Source of the DNA: Pseudomonas viridiflava | GTDB taxonomy: Bacteria > Pseudomonadota > Gammaproteobacteria > Pseudomonadales > Pseudomonadaceae | DNA length: 64,000 nt | Reading direction: 5' to 3' | Assembly (NCBI RefSeq): GCF_900582195.1 | Contig: NZ_UTHA01000227.1 | Coordinates: forward strand, 186,001 to 250,000 | Program-made: the position numbers and the translations under genes | Notes under the pieces: generated by a model | Told to the model about the DNA's origin: nothing | Database searches by the model: none | Seen by the model: only the letters and a program-made list of their open reading frames with translations | Shown: piece by piece, positions 9,394-17,800 of the stretch | Numbering within the stretch: position 1 is the stretch's first letter | Layout of the letters: each line of letters starts with the position of its first letter

Positions 9394-9482
9394 TGTGGGA
9401 GCGAGCTTGCTCGCGAATGCGATGTGTCAGTCAGCATTGATGTTTCTGATGCGACGCCTTCGCGAGCAAGCTCGCTCCCACA
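9394..9482. repeat. REPIN B, between carboxylase and DUF1989 gene
   Basis: The inverted REP copies at 9394-9417 and 9459-9482 flank a 41-base centre. Total length (89) and orientation equal REPIN A 2.4 kb away, and the centre also begins TGCGRTGTGYCAG. It lies in the 281-base gap inside the operon, between the second DUF1989 gene and the carboxylase start, where it would form an mRNA hairpin. Confidence 0.93.
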
Positions 9483-9571
9483 TTTTGATCAGGGATGTTT
9501 GGGGGATTTCAAGCACTGGCCGGAACGGGCCTGGCACAGGGCAAAAAGCCAACGGCGCAAACGGCTGATGT

Positions 9572-10213
9572 TCAGTTCCATACCAGCAGCTCCGCAGGTG
9601 TCGGGTTGTAGGCGTTGCACGGGTTGTTCAATTGCGGACAGTTGGAAATCAACACGATCACATCCATCTCCGCGCGCAAGTCGACGTACTTGCCCGGCGC
9701 CGAAATCCCGTCCTCGAAGGTCAGCCCGCCATCCGCCGTGACCGGCACATTCATGAAGAAATTGATGTTCGGCCCGATGTCGCCTTTGCCCAAGCGTCCG
9801 TCGTGGACGCAGGCGCGCAGATAGTTGTCGCGGCAGCTGTGCATGTAGCGTTTTTCCAGGGCGTAGCGCACGGTGTTGCTCTCTTGTGCGCACGCACCGC
9901 CGAGGGTGTCGTGGCGTCCGCAGGTGTCGGCGACGATGGTCAGCATCGCGTGGCCGAGGTTGGAATAGAGCACGCTGCCGGTGCTCAGGTAGACGCTGTT
10001 CTGTCGACGCAAGGTACGCTGCACGTCGTAGCGTTCCTTGGGATTGGCGAGGCTGTAGAACAAGGTATCGACGGCCTGATTGCCTTCCAGGTCGAGAATG
10101 CGCAGGGTCTGGCCAGCCTTGACCTCCATCAGCCAAGGCTCACCGGCCGGGATCGTGGCGCGGTACACCGCAGCGTCGGGTTGTTTTTGCGAAGTGGCGA
10201 TAGCAACTGACAT
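9572..10213 (-). CDS. DUF1989 protein (UAAP2 type), probable carboxyguanidine deiminase subunit
   Basis: The 213-residue protein belongs to the 'urea amidolyase-associated protein' family (DUF1989). Pairs of these proteins have been shown in other bacteria to deiminate carboxyguanidine to allophanate. The conserved core ADTCGRHDTLGGAC is at about 97-110, followed by NFFMNVPV and an acidic/basic segment ending DVIVLISNCPQLNNPCN. The Cys and His residues of the core are candidates for metal binding. It follows its paralogue by 11 bases, as expected for a heteromeric partner. Which of the two corresponds to CgdA or CgdB I cannot tell. Confidence 0.85.
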   Translation of the reverse strand: MSVAIATSQKQPDAAVYRATIPAGEPWLMEVKAGQTLRILDLEGNQAVDTLFYSLANPKERYDVQRTLRRQNSVYLSTGSVLYSNLGHAMLTIVADTCGRHDTLGGACAQESNTVRYALEKRYMHSCRDNYLRACVHDGRLGKGDIGPNINFFMNVPVTADGGLTFEDGISAPGKYVDLRAEMDVIVLISNCPQLNNPCNAYNPTPAELLVWN

Positions 10214-10224
10214 GGCAGCGATCC

Positions 10225-10962
10225 TCAGGCGAACAAACGGTCGGTGTTGATAAAGCCGCGCTCATTTTCCGGGCGCGAGGTGCGGCAGTGTTCGGCGACG
10301 CTGGCGTCGGCGTTCATCCAGCTCAACTTCAGTGGTTTGGGTGCGTATTCGGGCGCCGGATCCATCGGGTGTTGCAGCGCGGTGAGCACCACCAGCGTGT
10401 CCATTGGCGCGTACAACTCGATGTAATCGCCAGCCTTGGAATTGCCCACGATGAAGTGAAAGCGTCCAGCCTCATCGACATTCACCCGGCTGAACAGATT
10501 GAGCGTCATCAACAGATCGGAGAGGCCCAGACCCCACTTGCCGAGTTCCACCAGCAGGTTGTCGGTGCCATTGCGGAAGAAGCCGTTGCGCAGTTCCTGA
10601 TAGCGACCCTGGCCGTACTTTTGTGCGACCTCTTCGGCGCAGAGCACGCCGCCGAGGCTGTCGCTCCAGCCGCAGGTGTCGGCAGTGATTGCGGCGAGTA
10701 CGCGGCCCATGTCCGAGTACAGGCAGTGGCCGCTGGTGAGTTTGGCGGTGTGTTGGCATTTGAGGCTGTCGGGCAGGTTCAGCCGCTCGGTTTTTTCATT
10801 GGCGTTGAGCAGGGTCAGGCTGACGTTGGCGCCGCCGCGCAGATCGGTCAGGCGCAGCAATTGGCCGCGCTTCAATACGAAGGAACGGTGGCCGCCACCG
10901 GGGAGCATTTCTTCGGCGAAGGGTGGGAACAGTTGGGTTGAATCAGTCATCGGTTTATTCAT
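10225..10962 (-). CDS. DUF1989 protein (UAAP1 type), probable carboxyguanidine deiminase subunit
   Basis: The 245-residue paralogue of the next gene shares the core TADTCGWSDSLGGVLC at about 118-133 and the segment MTLNLFSRVNVDEAGRF, where its partner has NFFMNVPV. The two probably form a heteromeric deiminase that converts carboxyguanidine to allophanate plus ammonia. I start at 10962 because AGAGGA lies 8 bases upstream; an internal ATG at 10950 lacks a comparable site. The C-terminus is longer than in the partner (to ENERGFINTDRLFA). Confidence 0.85.
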   Translation of the reverse strand: MNKPMTDSTQLFPPFAEEMLPGGGHRSFVLKRGQLLRLTDLRGGANVSLTLLNANEKTERLNLPDSLKCQHTAKLTSGHCLYSDMGRVLAAITADTCGWSDSLGGVLCAEEVAQKYGQGRYQELRNGFFRNGTDNLLVELGKWGLGLSDLLMTLNLFSRVNVDEAGRFHFIVGNSKAGDYIELYAPMDTLVVLTALQHPMDPAPEYAPKPLKLSWMNADASVAEHCRTSRPENERGFINTDRLFA

Positions 10963-10975
10963 CGGAGCAGTCCTC

Positions 10976-11764
10976 TCAAGCGGTGCGAAGGGCGCCTGCC
11001 AGTGGCAACGGCAAGGCGTCGACGGCGGCGCGTTGGGCGCGGCGGTCGCTGTTCAAAGGGATGTCGTAGGTGATGCGCGCGCCATAGGCGCCGGGGGCGT
11101 GCGGGTCGAGGCGGACCTTGTCGAACACCAGCAGACGGGTGCCGAGGCTGAAGCCTTCGGACAGGTCATGAGTGACCATGAACACGGTCAACTGGGTCTC
11201 GCGCCACAGCTCCAGCAGCAACGCGTGCATGTCTTTGCGGATACCCGGATCGAGCGCGCCGAATGGCTCGTCGAGCAGCAACACCCGCGGTTTCATGATC
11301 AGCGCCTGGGCTATCGCCAAGCGTTGCTGCATCCCGCCGGACAGCTGCGCCGGGTATTTGTCGAGCGCGTGACCGAGGCCGACTTTGTCGAGCAATGCCG
11401 CGGCCTGTTCGCGCGCATCACGTTTGGCGCTGCCGAACAACCGACCGATCAGCGGCGCACGCGGCAGTTCGAGGCCGAGGGCGACGTTGTCCAGCACGCT
11501 CAAATGCGGGAATACCGAGTAGCGCTGGAACACCACGCCACGGCTGGCATCCGGTTCGCTGGCCAGCGCTTGACCGTCGAGCAGAATCTCGCCGCGACTC
11601 GCCGTTTCCTGGCCGAGCAGCAAGCGCAGGAAGGTCGATTTGCCGCAACCGGACGCGCCGACCAAAGTGCAGAATTCACCCTCGTTGACGCTCAGGTTCA
11701 AGCCTTCCAGCACCACTTGATCGGCGTATTGCTGCCAGACGTTTTTCACGGTGATGAAGCTCAT
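10976..11764 (-). CDS. ABC transporter ATPase (NitT/TauT family)
   Basis: This 262-residue nucleotide-binding subunit should energise guanidine import. It has Walker A GASGCGKST (near 36-44), signature LSGGMQQR (near 142), Walker B VLLLDEPFGALDP (near 165) and the switch His in MVTHDLSEG. Sequence type is that of the nitrate/taurine/sulfonate group. Its start overlaps the permease stop in a 4-base ATGA, indicating coupled translation. Riboswitch and operon context, not the sequence itself, point to guanidine over nitrate or urea. Confidence 0.92.
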   Translation of the reverse strand: MSFITVKNVWQQYADQVVLEGLNLSVNEGEFCTLVGASGCGKSTFLRLLLGQETASRGEILLDGQALASEPDASRGVVFQRYSVFPHLSVLDNVALGLELPRAPLIGRLFGSAKRDAREQAAALLDKVGLGHALDKYPAQLSGGMQQRLAIAQALIMKPRVLLLDEPFGALDPGIRKDMHALLLELWRETQLTVFMVTHDLSEGFSLGTRLLVFDKVRLDPHAPGAYGARITYDIPLNSDRRAQRAAVDALPLPLAGALRTA

Positions 11765-12576
11765 TTGGCCGCCCCCTCATACCAGGGGAAGGCGCGACGG
11801 GTCAGGTATTTCAGGCCCCAATCCATCAACCAGGCGAGTAGGGTGATCCACACCACGTACGGCAGAATCACGTCCATCGCCAGATAGCGGCGTACCAGAA
11901 AAATCCGGTAGCCGAGGCCGTCGGTGGAGGCGATCGCTTCGGCGGCAATCAGGAACAGCCACGCTGAACCGAGCATTAGCCGCAACGAGATCAGCAAGCG
12001 TGGCAGCAGTTGCGGCAACACCACCCGTAGCATCAGCGTCCAGGTCGAGGCGCCGAGGGTCTGCGCCTTAATCAGCAGTTCGACGGGAATCTCCCGCGCG
12101 CGCTGTTCCAGATCGCGAGCGAGGGCCGGGGTGATGCCGATCACGATCAGCATGACTTTCGACAACTCGCCCAGACCGAAAACGATGAACAGAATCGGCA
12201 GAATCGCCAGCGGCGGCACCATCGATAGCACCGTCAGCAGTGGCGACAACGGCGCGCCGAACAGCGGCAGCGTGCCGGCGGCGATGCCCAGGCACAGCCC
12301 GGCCAGTGCGGCGATGCCGAGGCCGATGGCCAGACGCCGCAGACTCGACGCGGTGTCCTGCCACAACAGGTAGTCACCGGTGCGGCTGTCGGCATTGAAG
12401 GCCAGACGTTTTACCGCGTCGCTCATCTGTACGGCGCTGGGCAGCAGCTTGTCGTTGGGGTTGTCCGCCAGGCGCTCGGCCGAGCCCATGAAGTAGGCGA
12501 ACAGCAGCAAAGCGAACGGCAGGATCACCAGCAACAGGCGACTGGGGCGATCCGGGTGGCGATTGATCAGGCGCAT
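11761..12576 (-). CDS. ABC transporter permease (NitT/TauT family)
   Basis: The 271-residue inner-membrane subunit has about six hydrophobic segments; the first is LLLVILPFALLLFAYFMG. The cytoplasmic-loop motif for contact with the ATPase is recognisable near the middle (EIPVELLIKAQTLGAS). I place the start at the ATG at 12576, which has GGAGGA 7 bases upstream, in preference to an upstream TTG at 12582. It lies 18 bases after the binding-protein gene and overlaps the ATPase gene by 4 bases. Confidence 0.92.
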   Translation of the reverse strand: MRLINRHPDRPSRLLLVILPFALLLFAYFMGSAERLADNPNDKLLPSAVQMSDAVKRLAFNADSRTGDYLLWQDTASSLRRLAIGLGIAALAGLCLGIAAGTLPLFGAPLSPLLTVLSMVPPLAILPILFIVFGLGELSKVMLIVIGITPALARDLEQRAREIPVELLIKAQTLGASTWTLMLRVVLPQLLPRLLISLRLMLGSAWLFLIAAEAIASTDGLGYRIFLVRRYLAMDVILPYVVWITLLAWLMDWGLKYLTRRAFPWYEGAAK

Positions 12577-12594
12577 GGCCAAATCCTCCGTGGC

Positions 12595-13662
12595 TTACAG
12601 CTTGGCGTCGGCGGCCATCTGCACGTAGGTCGGATCGAAACGCAGCTTGAGGTTGCCGGTATCGCCACTGGTCACGCCGTTGGCGAAGGCCATGCCGACC
12701 GCGCTGGTGTCTTTCGCGCCTTCGCCGAGCAAGCCGTGCTGGAAGGAGAATTCGGCGACCTTGCGCATGGTTTCCGGCAGTTGCTTGCTGGTGGCGAAAC
12801 TCAGCGCTTCGCTCGGTGTGGCGAACAATCTGGTGGTGTCGAGTTGCGCCTGGAATCCGGCCAGATCCGTGCCCGAGGCCTTGGCCATGTGTTCCAGTGC
12901 GGCTTTGCTTGCAGCGTTCTTGGCGTTCATCAGCTCGACCACTTCGAACCACGCCCCGGTCAGCGCTTTGCCCAGCGCCGGGTTGTCTTTGAGGGTGGCG
13001 CTGTTGACCACCATCATGTCCATGATTTCGCCGGGGATCTGGCTGGAGTTGAACACTTCGGTCACGCCCGGTTTGGCCTTGATGTCCGAGAGCATCGGGT
13101 TCCAGGTGGTCACGGCGTTGACCTGCTCGGTGTTGAAGGCGGCAGAGATATCGGCGTCGGAAGTGTTGACCACTTTCAGGTCTTTTTCGGTCAGATCGAC
13201 CGAGTCCAGTGCGCGAGCCAGCAGGTAGTGCGAGACCGACAGCTCGACCAGATTGACGTCCATGCCCTTGAGGTCGGCGACTTTCTTGCCGTCGCCCTTG
13301 AGGACGATGCCGTCGTTGCCGTTGGAGAAATCGCTGACGATCAGCGCGGTGCTGTCGACGCCGCCAGCGGCCGGAATGGTCAGCGCATCCATGTTGGTCA
13401 TGGTGCAGCCGTCGAACTGGCCGGCGGTGTACTGGTTGATCGATTCGACGTAGTCGTTGAGCTGCACGACGTCGATCTTGATCCCGTACTTCTTCGCCCA
13501 TTTGTCGACGATGCCCTGGCTGCCGGCGTATTCCCAGGGCATCCAGCCGGCGTAAATCGTCCAGCACACGCTGAAGTGATCCTTCTGAGCGGCGGGGGTT
13601 TGGCTGCTGATGAGCGCGGCAAATGCGGCGGCGAGCAGGGCGGGCAAACGTAGTCGGGTCAT
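12595..13662 (-). CDS. ABC transporter substrate-binding protein, probable guanidine uptake
   Basis: The 355-residue periplasmic protein has a signal peptide (MTRLRLPALLAAAFAALISS, cleavage probably just after TPAA). The mature part starts with HFSVCWTIYAGWMPWEYA, the binding-cleft pattern of NitT/TauT-type receptors often annotated as 'putative urea ABC transporter' proteins. It is the first gene behind the guanidine riboswitch, so ligand control acts on uptake first. A CTGGAG site precedes the ATG. The ligand is inferred from context; an aromatic-rich cleft (W, Y, W, W) would suit a planar cation. Confidence 0.88.
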   Translation of the reverse strand: MTRLRLPALLAAAFAALISSQTPAAQKDHFSVCWTIYAGWMPWEYAGSQGIVDKWAKKYGIKIDVVQLNDYVESINQYTAGQFDGCTMTNMDALTIPAAGGVDSTALIVSDFSNGNDGIVLKGDGKKVADLKGMDVNLVELSVSHYLLARALDSVDLTEKDLKVVNTSDADISAAFNTEQVNAVTTWNPMLSDIKAKPGVTEVFNSSQIPGEIMDMMVVNSATLKDNPALGKALTGAWFEVVELMNAKNAASKAALEHMAKASGTDLAGFQAQLDTTRLFATPSEALSFATSKQLPETMRKVAEFSFQHGLLGEGAKDTSAVGMAFANGVTSGDTGNLKLRFDPTYVQMAADAKL

Positions 13663-13705
13663 GGTCGATTCTCCAGTTGATCAAGGGCGGACAGGAAGGC
13701 AACGC

Positions 13706-13722
13706 GGCACCGCGAACGGTGG
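13706..13722 (-). promoter_or_regulatory. UUCG hairpin after the riboswitch aptamer
   Basis: On the minus strand CACCG-TTCG-CGGTG (13708-13721) forms a 5-bp stem closed by the stable UUCG tetraloop, directly after the aptamer and about 45 bases before the start codon. No U-tract follows, so it is not a simple terminator; it may be part of the expression platform. Confidence 0.5.
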
Positions 13723-13724
13723 CT

Positions 13725-13822
13725 TGTCTCCCGGGCTTTTGTCCCGCCGTGTAACCTCAACTGGAGGTCGCCAACTCTCGGACCAGCCACTCGCGATCGC
13801 GAGCCGGAACCCTAGTCAGCCA
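13725..13822 (-). promoter_or_regulatory. Guanidine-I riboswitch (ykkC family)
   Basis: On the minus strand the leader contains the conserved ykkC blocks in order: CTAGGGTTCCGG (13815-13804), CTGGTCCGAGAG about 18 bases later (around 13787-13776), then ACACGGCGGGACAAAAGCCC and GGGAGA (about 13753-13728). Between the first two is a perfect palindromic stem (CTCGCGATCGCGAG). In known members guanidinium binding turns on downstream genes. Its position 60 bases before the ABC binding-protein gene, with no intervening gene, makes it the leader of the whole seven-gene operon. Confidence 0.93.
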
Positions 13823-14268
13823 TTGCAAATTGTGGTGCCGCGAACCTGTGATGACTCCTGCACAGGTTTGCTAAAGCGAGACGCGTGCCAAGTCGCGTCA
13901 GGCGCTCTGGCACGGGCACGCGGGTCGCATCGGGTTGGCGGCGAGGGCGCTGAGGCGCTTTGAGTTGGTGCGCGGCTGCACCGTGATGCAGCGTGTTTGC
14001 CGCTGATCTGATGGTTTGCGCCGTTGGCATCGAGGCGGTTACGGACGGAGTTATCACGGCGGCGGATATCACGGTGGGCACCATTAATCAGCGGCTGAAT
14101 AACGACGCTTTTGTGGATGAACAAGGTTTCATAGATCACTTGTTTCAACTTGTTGCGGGAACGCACCAGATGCCGAAAACGCTGTCTGATTTTTCGACAG
14201 TCACCGATTAAATGACTGTCGCCTGCCAGCGTCGCTGGTGTGGCCAACCCGCGGTCCAGGAGGCCGCC
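13823..14268. other. Intergenic region between guanidine operon and lipoprotein gene
   Basis: This region of about 446 bases lies between divergent transcription units and must hold promoters for both. I see no small gene with a convincing ribosome site. Its one clear structure is a perfect 9-bp inverted repeat at 14195-14221, listed separately. Confidence 0.5.
14195..14221. promoter_or_regulatory. Perfect inverted repeat, candidate operator
   Basis: CGACAGTCA (14195-14203) and TGACTGTCG (14213-14221) form a perfect 9-bp inverted repeat with a 9-base A/T-rich spacer. It ends 47 bases before the lipoprotein start codon. No T-run follows the arm on either strand, so it is more like a dimeric regulator site or 5'-leader hairpin than a terminator. 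Confidence 0.5.
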
Positions 14269-14676
14269 ATGTATAGACGAATTCTTCTGCTTGCTGCGTT
14301 GATGTTTTCCGTTGCCGGTTGCGTCCCGTACTCTTACGCGGACTCGTATTACAGCTCAGAGGTCTACACCTCACCTGCACCGGCCTACTACAACACGGGT
14401 GGCACGTATTACAACGGTGGCAGCAGGTATTACGCGCAGCCACGCTATTACCAGCCAGCCCCGCGGTATTACCAGCAACCGCGCTATTACCAATCGGCGC
14501 CGCGTTACTATCAACCGGCCCCGCGTCACTACGAAAGCCGTCGCTGGCACGGCAATGATCGCGGGCATTGGGATGGCCACCGTCGCGGCGGTTGGGACAA
14601 CGATCATCGCGGTCGTGGAAACTACGATCGCCACAGTGGGCGCGGCGACCACAATGGACGTGGCAACCGTTGGTAA
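14269..14676 (+). CDS. Tyrosine-rich repeat lipoprotein
   Basis: This 135-residue protein starts at 14269 behind CCAGGAGGCC. A signal peptide (MYRRILLLAALMFSVAGC) ends in the lipobox SVAGC, so it should be lipid-anchored. The middle (about 40-90) repeats a PRYYQ-type unit (PRYYQPA, PRYYQQ, PRYYQSA), giving many Tyr, Pro and Gln residues. The last 45 residues are rich in Arg, His, Gly, Asp and Trp (RRWHGNDRGHWDGHRRGGW). The protein is low in complexity and probably disordered. I do not recognise a function; a role at the outer membrane or in metal or polymer binding is possible. A clear terminator follows. Confidence 0.8.
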   Translation: MYRRILLLAALMFSVAGCVPYSYADSYYSSEVYTSPAPAYYNTGGTYYNGGSRYYAQPRYYQPAPRYYQQPRYYQSAPRYYQPAPRHYESRRWHGNDRGHWDGHRRGGWDNDHRGRGNYDRHSGRGDHNGRGNRW

Positions 14677-14690
14677 TCACCCATAAATGA

Positions 14691-14718
14691 AAAGCGGCGC
14701 TTGAAGCGCCGCTTTTTT
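14691..14718 (+). terminator. Rho-independent terminator
   Basis: The hairpin AAAGCGGCGCTT-GAAGCGCCGCTTTTTT begins 15 bases after the lipoprotein stop codon. It has a perfect G/C-rich stem and a T-run on the plus strand. Confidence 0.92.
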
Positions 14719-14800
14719 GTGCCCGGAATAACATCAGGATGAAAGCCAGTTCAAACCCGCCGAATGATCAAGGGACGTCTCTGCTTCGGCGCCTGAGCAT

Positions 14801-17800
14801 TCAGGGACCAGGGTCCGGCTTGATGGCCATGTCCGGTATCGGTTGATAGGACAACCCATAGTCCACCAAGAGTTCTTCACCTTTCTTGATGTCGTTCAGT
14901 GCCACATAGAACGTCAGGTTTTTTCCGACCGCAATGGCGGTGACATTGTTCGTTTTCCACGCCGGAAATCCGCCCAGTTGTGAGGTATTGATCAGGCTCA
15001 GGGTATTGCCAGTGTGCAGCGCACTTACCGAACGATTGCCCGAACGTGTACCGAACAGGTAGGTCAGTACAGCCCGTGAACCTTTCTTGCGTATCTCCTG
15101 GAACAACGATTCTTCTGATTCATGGAATTTGCCTGCGTACGGTCCCAGCACTTCAAACTGTGGAATATCGCGTCGCGCCCATACCGAGTCACCGCGATTC
15201 GGCCCGTGTTCCAGATCCGTGAAAACACGCAGGGTCTCGTCAAATCTGGACTGATGACGACCTTCTTCATAAAGCCAGTTTTTTACCGATGCAATGATCT
15301 GGTTTCTTACAAGCTTCCTCTCTGCGGAAGCAAGGTCGTCAAGCAGACCGTTCCAGTGGGTGATAGCAATCTTTTCGATTTCCCCCTCGACTTCAAGGGT
15401 CATACTCCGTCCGGTGCCCGGGTGCTGCAGAATCGGTAGCGTGTTGTCGATCTTATGAGGACGCAAGTGCGAGGAAGTGCCGGGTTCAACCTTGATTGCG
15501 GCAGGCAAGATGTCCGAAGAGGGGCCAGGCGCTTCTTCGACACGTTCAGGCGCTCCGGCGGGTCTTTTGGGGGGCGGTGATTCCAGCAAGTCCCGCGCCG
15601 TGCGCTTTTGTGGCGTATTCGCTTCAGGTTGTCGGCCTTCAAGGCGTGGTGTGCTGCTTTGCCCCGCGCCTTCGACATGTCGCAAGGCTGTTTCTTTCAA
15701 TGTGCCGTCTATGTTGACGAAGCTCATCCATTGGCGTGGATCCAGCCCGTTCTCACGCATGAATTCCATCGCCGTCACTTTGTTTTCCACTAGCGTTAAA
15801 TTCGATTCCCAGCGGCGTAAGTGCTCGTTGGTAATATCGTTATAAGTAAGGCCCGTTAACTTTTGCATCACGAACTGCCCCCTTGGCCCAAGACCTCCAT
15901 CGACCCGGACATAATTGGGGAATGTGTTCGGATAAAGATGATGATGACCGGCGAATCCTTCCAGGGTCATTGTGTCCCTCTCTTGCTGAGACATGTTTTG
16001 CCACTCAAGAATATGTGTTTCATCCGGCTGGTTGAATGGTAAGTCGGCAGGACGGTTACGCACCAACACGCCGCTCGCGCTCAACTCGCCGTCAGGCTTC
16101 ACGTAGTACTCGAATGTTTTTCGAGACAGGTTGTGCTGTTTGGCAAAGCCCTTGCGCGTAAGCCGACGGCGCTCCGTCTGCGGTAGCTCCTCCCAGTCGC
16201 GCAAATATTCGGCGATGACCCTTTGCTTGCGTGCTATCGAAGTCCGGCCTGGTAGCTGATTGGAAACGTCAGGGGTCGATGCATTTTTGATACGTTGCAA
16301 GGCTACGGCTCTGAGGGATCCATCGACTTTGACGTTCGCCTGCCATGCAGTAGGGTTGATTGCGTGTTGACTGACGAATTCCTCTGCCGTGAGGGTGTTG
16401 TCCTGCTGCAGGGAGCGCTTGTGCCATTCACTCAAATGTTCATCGGTCAAAGGGTTATAGGTGCCACCGGCCGCCCGGTGCAGCAGGGATTTTCCAGCCG
16501 GCTTCAGGCTTCCATCGGCATGCACATATCCGGCAAAGGTCTCCGGGTGAAGATAGTGCAGACCGCAATACCCTTGAGTTGTGATGGTGTCACGTTCCAG
16601 CTGGCTCTTGTTTTGCCAGTCATGGACATGCGTAGCGCTTGTCCTGTTGAAGGCTTTGTCTGTCGGACGGTAACGCACGAGTAAGCCGGTTTCACTGAAT
16701 TGGCCGTCAGGCATCACGTAGTATTCAAACGTTTTTCGCGGCAGATTGTTCCGGAGCGCAAATCCTTCACGGGTCAGCTTCTGCTTCTCTGCTTGAGGCA
16801 TTGCCTCCCATAGCTTCAGGTGCTCGGCAGTGATCCGCCGCGTCTTGCCCTTCCACACCCGGCCGGGCACGTCGATTTCCCGAATCACCTGCGCATCGGG
16901 TTGCTGAGCCGGGACAGCCGGATTGGCGTTTTCTCCTGCGTTGTCGAGACGTTGGAGACCCATCTTTGTCAGTGATCCATCTTGCTTGACGTGCTTTTTC
17001 CAGATGAAGGGGTTGAACTGATGTTGCTGCATGAACTGCGTGGGTGTCATCGCGTTGCCCGGTTCACTGAAGCGCTTACGCCACTGCTCCAGATGGTTAC
17101 CAGTTAACGTTTTATAGGACCCTCCGTCCGCCTTGTGCAGCAACGCCTCGCCGGCCGAGCCCAGGCGCCCGTCGGCTTTTACGTAACTCCGTAAGGTCCC
17201 CGTGTTGAAGTGATACTGACCGGCAAATCCCCCCATGGTCATTTCGTCGCGGGCGCTCTGTGTCATGTTCTGCCATTCAAGGACATGCGCTGCGTTCGGC
17301 AGGTTAAAGGGTGTGCCAGCGGGGCGCTCAAGCACCAGCAGGCCGGCAGCGCTCAATTCGCCGTCGGGCCTGACGTAATACTGAAATGTTTTTCGAGGCA
17401 ACAGATACTGTTGGGAAAAGCCGCTACGGGTAATTTGCTCCTTTTGCGCCGGCGTCAATTTTTGCCATATCCGCAAATGCAATGCGGTAATTTCCACCCC
17501 ACCCCCTGGCGCGCCCAGTCGTTGCCACTGATCACCCTCTACATTGCGGAGCAGCAAATGGGTCTTGCGGTTTTCGTGATAAATCTGGGCATCAATCGAG
17601 CCGTCCTGCGCACGCTGGACATTTTTGACCTCGTAAACAGCCGTTCTTCCGCTTTTGTCGGTATGGCGGATATGGGCCACGTGCCCATCGACCGCGATGT
17701 ACAAGCCTCTACTGTTGGGTGAGAGCCCAGCGATTGCCGACTCTGGCACGCTGAAGTGACCGAACATCCTGTAGCTCAGATCGCCCAGATCATCGAAAAT

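Noticed and set aside
12374..13702. A 442-codon minus-strand frame over the ABC binding-protein and permease genes
   Set aside because: It is an out-of-phase reading rich in Arg, Gln and Pro, typical of shifted high-GC frames. Both real genes in the region have clear family motifs.
13993..14211. A 72-codon frame between the riboswitch and the lipoprotein gene
   Set aside because: There is no ribosome site, it runs through the palindrome at 14195-14221, and no family is recognisable.
15665..17494. The coding superrepeats considered as TAL-effector repeats
   Set aside because: TAL repeats are 33-35 residues with a paired variable position. These modules are about 60 residues with different conserved residues.
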